A stretch of DNA of 36,311 nt from QHBQ01 sp038230695 (GTDB lineage Bacteria; Chloroflexota; Chloroflexia; QHBQ01), in contig JBBRMT010000014.1 of NCBI GenBank assembly GCA_038230695.1, positions 1 to 36,311 on the forward strand, given 5' to 3'. Positions within the stretch are counted from its first letter, which is position 1. Each line of letters opens with the position of its first letter. A model generated the notes under the pieces. That model was not told where the DNA came from, made no database searches, and was given only the letters and a program-made list of their open reading frames with translations. Of this stretch, positions 32,052 to 36,311 are shown in pieces. Position numbers and translations under genes: made by a program.

Positions 32052-33589
32052 CCATGGAGACCGCCCAGCCGCGCCAGTCGTCGCCAGTTGCTGCCCTGCG
32101 TGGCGGCTTCCGTGCTGTTGGGGGCGTGGCTGCCGCTGCGCTCGGCTTGCTGATGGGCGAGGAAGGCGGCAACGATGGCAGCGGCCTGCTGTTCGTTGTC
32201 GGGTACAGATGGATTCATCTGCTCGATCAGCTGATCCAGGTTGGCCTCCACCCAGCCAGTGTCAAAGGCGGCAGCGGCAAACTCTGGCGTGCTGATCAGG
32301 GTGTGTAGGAAGGTCAGGTTGCTGTGGATGCCCTCGATGCGGAATTCGTTCAACGCCCGTTGCATCCGCACAATCGCCTGTTCGCGGCTCTCGCCAGATG
32401 TGATCAACTTCGCCAGCATCGGGTCGTAGTAGAGCGACACCTCATAGCCCGCGGTTAGGGCGCTGTCAAGTCGCACGCCGGGGCCGCTGGGCTGCTCGAC
32501 AGCGGTGATTTTGCCGATGCTGGGCATGAAGCCAGCGGCGGCATTTTCGGAGGAGACGCGACATTCGATGGCGTGACCGCTGATCTTTACATCCTCCTGC
32601 TTGAGCGGCAAGACTTCACCCGCCGCCATCCTGATTTGCATGGTGACGAGGTCCAGGCCGGTAACTAGCTCGGTGACGGGGTGTTCCACTTGCAAACGGG
32701 TGTTCATCTCCAGGAAGTAGAAATCAAGCTCTGGCGTAACAAGAAACTCCACCGTGCCAAGGCTCTGATAGCCGACGGCTTTCGCTGCTTGCACCGCTGC
32801 CTCGCCCATTCGCGCCCGCAGATCGGGAGTGACGACCGCGCTGGGCGCTTCCTCGACGATTTTCTGCCGCCGCCGCTGCAGACTGCACTCGCGTTCGCCA
32901 AGGTGGATGACATTGCCATGATTGTCGGCCACCACCTGGATCTCGATGTGGCGCACACTGGGCAGATACTTCTCGATGTAAACCCCGGCCTAGCCAAAGC
33001 TGTTGGCTGCTTCGCGCCCGGCTGCGTCAAGCGCATTAGCCAATTCACCCTCATCGTAGACAACCCGCTGGCCCTTGCCACCGCCGCCATCGGTGGCCTT
33101 GATTAGCACCGGGTAGCCGATTTCGCCTGCGAGTCGTCGTGCCTCCTGTGGGTCGCTGACCTCTTCGATGGTGCCTGGTACGATCGGCACACCCGCCCGC
33201 TGCATCCGCTGGCGGGCTGGCACCTTGCCGCCCATTGCCTGCATTGCCGCTGCGGGTGGGCCGATGAAGATCAGCCCGGCTTGAGTGACCGCCTCGGCGA
33301 AGCCTGCGTTCTCGGCAAGGAAGCCGTAGCCGGGGTGAATCGCATCGGCTCCTGCTTGCTTTGCCACCGCGATGATGTTGTCGCCACGCAGGTAGCTGTC
33401 GCGTGATGGAGCGGGGCCGATGTAATAGGCTTCGTCAGCCATTCGCACGTGCAACGCGCTGCGGTCGGCCTCGGAGTAGACCGCGACGCTGGCGATACCA
33501 ATATCACGGCAGGCGCGGATAACACGCAGGGCGATCTCGCCGCGATTGGCGATTAGCAGCTTGCGGATTTTCGTTTGGCGGGCAGTCAA
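32045..33589 (-). pseudogene. accC: biotin carboxylase (accC-like) interrupted by one in-frame TAG
   Basis: Biotin carboxylase carboxylates biotin for acetyl- or propionyl-CoA carboxylase. The frame begins at TTG 33589 after AGAGGAGG and reads KIRKLLIANRGEIALRVIRA, HPGYGFLAENAGFA and the ATP-grasp loop ATDGGGGKGQRV. It reaches ...AANSFG and hits TAG at 32992-32990. In the same frame it resumes AGVYIEKYLPSVRHIEIQV, FLEMNTRLQVEHPVTE and ECRVSSENA, ending at TGA 32047-32045. The whole would be 514 residues, longer than a typical accC (about 450), with a C-terminal extension (SNWRRLARLGGLHGY). All catalytic regions except the amber position look intact, so the change is recent, or a sequencing error, or the TAG is read through. 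ATG 32956 alone gives a 303-residue C-terminal fragment. No accB gene is adjacent. Confidence 0.8.
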
Positions 33590-33640
33590 GGTGATAATTC
33601 CTCCTCTTCCCAATATCATTGGAGATAATGCAAATTGGGC

Positions 33641-33669
33641 CAGGGCGAACAACGATTCGCCCCTACAGA
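33641..33669. repeat. GTAGGGGCG palindrome upstream of accC
   Basis: CCAGGGCGAA, 6-nt loop, TTCGCCCCTACAG: a perfect 7-bp stem (GGGCGAA/TTCGCCC), minus-strand orientation. The 349-bp spacer 33590-33938 also holds AACCCC-ACAAA-GGGGTT (33713-33729) and the repeat at 33807. Otherwise I see only the regulator promoter. Confidence 0.65.
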
Positions 33670-33806
33670 AATAGACAATCCCTTCGGCTAATTGGTATTA
33701 AAAACAAACCCAACCCCACAAAGGGGTTTACCGCGCTTACTATACCACAACCTGCCTACACATTGCATCAGGTATGGAACAAATCACCATGACGTTACCC
33801 TACCAT

Positions 33807-33830
33807 GGCGGACGCAATCCGCCCTCACGG
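33807..33830. repeat. GGCGGACGCAATCCGCC palindrome
   Basis: The same hairpin core as the MITE centre (GGCGGA-CGCAA-TCCGCC, six perfect pairs), without the MITE ends. Confidence 0.55.
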
Positions 33831-33923
33831 CATTATTAGCGCCTCAATTATTACCGCAAATGTTAACCTTGTTTACCCTTCCGCTTTTAACTCCTGGTTG
33901 ATCGCATATAGCTGATACCTTTG

Positions 33924-33932
33924 TGTTATAAT
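33924..33932 (+). promoter_or_regulatory. leaderless extended -10 promoter of the response regulator
   Basis: TGTTATAAT ends 6 nt before ATG 33939, so transcription should begin at the start codon. There is no Shine-Dalgarno and no good -35. The 10 bp GTGTTATAAT are identical to those of the VanW promoter. Confidence 0.55.
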
Positions 33933-33938
33933 CTGACC

Positions 33939-34649
33939 ATGAGCAACCGTGTGTTGATTGTAGATGACGAGCAGAACATTGTGGACTTCACCCGCAGCCG
34001 CTTTGAGCGCGAGGGGTTGACCGTGCGCTCCGCCGCGAATGGCAATGAGGCGCTGGGCCAACTGCTTCCCACCGCCAGCAGCGATATTGACCTGGTGGTG
34101 CTGGATGTGGGTCTGCCCGACATTGACGGCTTCGAGGTGCTGCGCCGCCTGCGTAACGGCGGCAGCGAGGTGCCAGTCATCATCCTCAGCGCCCGCACCG
34201 ACGATGTTGACCGCATCGTGGGCCTCGAACTAGGGGCTGACGACTACGTGATGAAACCGTTCAATCCCCGCGAACTGGCTGCTCGGGTGCGTGGCCTACT
34301 GCGGCGGCTGGAACAGGTACGCGCCCTACGCGAGCAGGTAGGGGTGGCGGCCAAAGCCTTGCCGGGTGGACTTGCCCTCGACCCCGCCCGCCGCCTCGCC
34401 AGCTACCAGGGACAAACCCTCGACCTGCGGCCCAAGGAGTTCGATCTGCTTGCCTTCCTCGCTGCCCATCCCGGCCAGGTGTTCAGCCGCCCCGCCCTGC
34501 TGGAGCGGGTGTGGGGTTACGACCGTTACGTTGACGAGCGCACGGTTGATGTTCACGTCCGCCGCCTGCGTGAGAAGCTGCTTGCGATTGCCCCCGATGT
34601 CGCACTGATTGAAACCGAGTGGGGTGTCGGCTACAAGTTTGTCGGCTGA
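33939..34649 (+). CDS. OmpR/PhoB-type response regulator
   Basis: This 236-residue transcription factor has a receiver domain (1-120) with acidic pocket Asp9-Asp10, phospho-acceptor Asp56 (VVLDVGLPDIDG), the switch residues Ser/Ala in ILSAR, and Lys in VMKPFNPREL. A winged-helix DNA-binding domain follows (about 140-236, PKEFDLLAFLAAHPGQVFSR, RTVDVHVRRLREKL, VGYKFVG). It is followed by its histidine kinase with overlapping stop and start (TGATG), a classic two-component pair. Start: ATG 33939 matches the family N-terminus. An upstream TTG at 33921 lies before the -10 box and would not be transcribed. The signal and target genes cannot be read here. Confidence 0.93.
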   Translation: MSNRVLIVDDEQNIVDFTRSRFEREGLTVRSAANGNEALGQLLPTASSDIDLVVLDVGLPDIDGFEVLRRLRNGGSEVPVIILSARTDDVDRIVGLELGADDYVMKPFNPRELAARVRGLLRRLEQVRALREQVGVAAKALPGGLALDPARRLASYQGQTLDLRPKEFDLLAFLAAHPGQVFSRPALLERVWGYDRYVDERTVDVHVRRLREKLLAIAPDVALIETEWGVGYKFVG

Positions 34650-36082
34650 TGAGTACCCGCCTGCACAGCCTGACCCTGCGCCTGTCCGCGCTTTATGTCG
34701 TAGGCGCGGTGTTGCTGATCGCTGCTCTGGCGCTCGGCACTTATATTTATATTGGGCGCTACCTCGATTCCAGTCTCAATGCCGACCTTGATTCTGCCGC
34801 GCAGGCGGATGTGCAATACTTCGAGTTGGCGCTGGGCAGCGGCAACCTGCCCAGCGCAGCGTTGGTAAGCGGCATCGCCCCCCGTATGGTGCAGTTGCAG
34901 AACAATCGCTATACTGTACGGATCTTCGACCCCAATGCCAACCTGCTTGCGGCCGGGCCGGATAACATCGGCGCAGCCCCCAGCGGCGCGGCCTTCAATC
35001 TGCTTGCCGCAGATACCATCTTGCTCCACCCCTTGCTGTACAACGATCCCAGCCGCTTCTACGTTGCCTATCCGGTCAGCTACCATAGTCAGGCCGTTGC
35101 CATCGTCGAGCTATCGGCTAACCGCGACAGCATTAACCGGGTGCTGGTGCCGCTGGCCCGCGTCTTCATTATCGGACTGTTTATCGCTGCGCTGATAGCC
35201 GCGTTGCTGGGCCTGTGGCTAGCCCGCACCGTAAGCCGCCCCATTCGCAACCTGGAAACAGCGGCAGAGCAGATCGCCGCTGGCAGCGATGCGGGGCTGA
35301 ATGCTCGTGTCGGCACAGAAGCGGGGCGACGAGACGAAATTGGGGCGCTTGCCCGCAGCCTGAACGGGATGGCCGATCGCCTCAGCGCCTTGCTGGCCTC
35401 GCGCAACACCTTCGTTAGCAGCATCGGCCACGAACTGCGTACCCCGCTAACCACCCTGAAGGGCAATATCATCAATCTGCAAGACGAACCCGGCCTCAGC
35501 GCCGAGAACCTACAAGCCCTGACGGTGATGGAGCAGGAGACCGACCGCCTCACCCGCCTGGTCGAAGAGCTACTCGCCTTCGCCCGCAGCGGCGGCATCG
35601 TGCCGGTCGAGGCGCTAACCCGCCGCCCATTCGATCTGTCCGCCCTTGCCCGCGAACTGTGCGCCGCGCTAGAACCTCGCGCTGTACGCCTCGGTTTGCT
35701 GATCACCTGTATTGCCCCTGCTGCTATTACCGTCCATGCCGACCCCGATCGGGTAAAGCAAATCCTGATCAACCTGCTCGACAACGCGCTCAAGTTCACC
35801 CCACCTGGTGGCAAAATCAGCATTAGCGTTCGGCACGAAGCCAGCGATGCCATCGTGCTACTCGCCGACAGCGGCCCTGGCATGAGCGCCGCGCAGCGCG
35901 AAAGCGTCTTCCTACCCTACGAGCGCGGCGAAGCCGCCCGCGCCATCCCCGGCCTCGGCCTCGGCTTGAGCATCGCCCGCCGCCTCGCCGAAGCGCACGG
36001 CGGCAGCCTCACCCTGGAGCCGAACCAGCCGCACGGCACCGTTGCGGTGCTACGCTTGCCGTTGGGCGAGACTAGAGATTAA
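34649..36082 (+). CDS. sensor histidine kinase, HAMP-HisKA-HATPase
   Basis: This 477-residue membrane sensor has helix 1 at about 14-36, an extracytoplasmic domain of about 130 residues, helix 2 at about 168-192, and HAMP (about 193-248, TVSRPIRNLETAAEQIAAG). HisKA carries the phospho-acceptor His in SSIGHELRTPL near 266. HATPase_c has the N box NLLDNALKFTPPGG, the G1 box DSGPGMS, an F box (FLPYERG) and the G2 box GLGLGLSIARRL. The order and length are those of classic EnvZ/PhoR-like kinases. It phosphorylates the regulator encoded just upstream, with which it is translationally coupled (ATG 34649 overlaps TGA). The stop codon TAA lies inside the first heptamer of a large repeat array. Confidence 0.93.
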   Translation: MSTRLHSLTLRLSALYVVGAVLLIAALALGTYIYIGRYLDSSLNADLDSAAQADVQYFELALGSGNLPSAALVSGIAPRMVQLQNNRYTVRIFDPNANLLAAGPDNIGAAPSGAAFNLLAADTILLHPLLYNDPSRFYVAYPVSYHSQAVAIVELSANRDSINRVLVPLARVFIIGLFIAALIAALLGLWLARTVSRPIRNLETAAEQIAAGSDAGLNARVGTEAGRRDEIGALARSLNGMADRLSALLASRNTFVSSIGHELRTPLTTLKGNIINLQDEPGLSAENLQALTVMEQETDRLTRLVEELLAFARSGGIVPVEALTRRPFDLSALARELCAALEPRAVRLGLLITCIAPAAITVHADPDRVKQILINLLDNALKFTPPGGKISISVRHEASDAIVLLADSGPGMSAAQRESVFLPYERGEAARAIPGLGLGLSIARRLAEAHGGSLTLEPNQPHGTVAVLRLPLGETRD

Positions 36083-36167
36083 AGATTAAAGATTAAAGGT
36101 GAAGGATTAAAGAGAGGGCCATGGGCATCATCTCTAATCTATAATCTATAGTCTTTAATCTTTAATC
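36077..36167. repeat. inverted pair of five-unit heptamer arrays over the kinase stop codon
   Basis: Left arm: GATTAAA three times, GGTGAAG, GATTAAA (36077-36111). Right arm: TCTAATC, TATAATC, TATAGTC, TTTAATC, TTTAATC (36133-36167), the reverse complement series. The centre is 21 bp. The stem could terminate or protect the two-component mRNA. The kinase stop TAA (36080-36082) is part of the first unit. Confidence 0.7.
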
Positions 36168-36229
36168 TACGCGGTAACATTCGTTCATATCTACATAAAG
36201 CGCGGTTCATACTCATGCCACATCTTTAG

Positions 36230-36249
36230 GTTACAATACGCAATGTAAC
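36230..36249. promoter_or_regulatory. palindrome overlapping a possible -10 box before the last gene
   Basis: GTTACA, 8 bp, TGTAAC; the sequence TACAAT (36232-36237) inside could be a -10. No good -35. A candidate operator only. Confidence 0.3.
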
Positions 36250-36294
36250 AACCCGCATCGAAGCTACGCGACCGTAGATTAGCAAGGAAAGAAA

Positions 36295-36311
36295 ATGAGT
36301 ATCACATTCAA
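36295..36311 (+). CDS. start of a gene cut by the window end
   Basis: ATG at 36295 follows AAGGAAAG with good spacing and gives MSITF before the window ends. Too short to name. Confidence 0.45.

Noticed and set aside
17900..32992. Genome-wide recoding of TAG as an amino acid, suggested by three in-frame TAGs
   Set aside because: TAG is the apparent genuine stop of several intact genes here (FHA, wzt-like, pseudokinase, IPK), and two of the three ambers lie in an obviously broken remnant. Only the accC case deserves a check.
5671..36167. CRISPR array interpretation of the short repeats
   Set aside because: Repeat units are 7 bp or single palindromes without regular unique spacers, and no cas genes are present.

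Overview
The window looks like a piece of a moderately GC-rich bacterial chromosome, most probably Chloroflexota. That assignment is inference from the mix of gene families (multi-GAF HD-GYP sensors, FHA and kinase-like membrane proteins, VanW/YoaR proteins, GT-C/NHL fusions, an archaeal-style isoprenoid gene set) and from the dense short repeats. No rRNA, tRNA, CRISPR array, phage or complete insertion sequence was found.

Layout. 1-5.7 kb: an FHA-domain protein, then a 1214-residue membrane, multi-GAF, HD-GYP sensor. 5.8-11.2 kb: the metabolic core. It holds the large and small subunits of an aconitase-X enzyme, an isopentenyl phosphate kinase, an MFS carrier, an unknown helical protein and a TPR membrane protein. 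AcnX together with IPK points to the archaeal-type mevalonate route through trans-anhydromevalonate phosphate. 11.2-14 kb: a PAP2 phosphatase, a small membrane protein, a DUF2283 protein and YchF. 14.2-17.4 kb: a Wzt-type polysaccharide-export ATPase and a GT-B glycosyltransferase. 17.5-18.1 kb (minus strand): a decayed chimera of an ECF sigma N-terminus and a PHB-depolymerase-like esterase. 18.1-21.9 kb: a 90-bp MITE with a 9-bp target duplication, DnaA-box-like sites next to a strong promoter, and a two-gene operon. The operon encodes a Rossmann/cysteine-rich unknown and a membrane protein that joins a pseudokinase to an M1-like peptidase fold lacking key catalytic residues. 22.3-24.5 kb: four small genes, including a methyltransferase-like and a DUF1772-like protein. 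24.5-25.4 kb: a gene-free, repeat-rich stretch with the second MITE copy. 25.4-32 kb: a VanW protein and a 1430-residue GT-C, PA14-like and NHL fusion. 32-33.6 kb (minus): a biotin carboxylase gene interrupted by one in-frame TAG. 33.9-36.1 kb: an OmpR-type response regulator and its histidine kinase, then the start of one more gene.

Two themes run through the window. First, several short-repeat families sit at gene boundaries and sometimes inside reading frames: palindromes of the type GTAGGGGCG...CGCCC, CCTCTCCC/GGGAGAGG palindromes, and 7-bp tandem arrays that often form inverted pairs. They have contributed peptide segments, a ribosome-binding site and a C-terminal tail to genes. Second, promoters often have an extended -10 (TGnTATAAT), and three of them lie 6-7 bp before an ATG, which suggests leaderless mRNAs.
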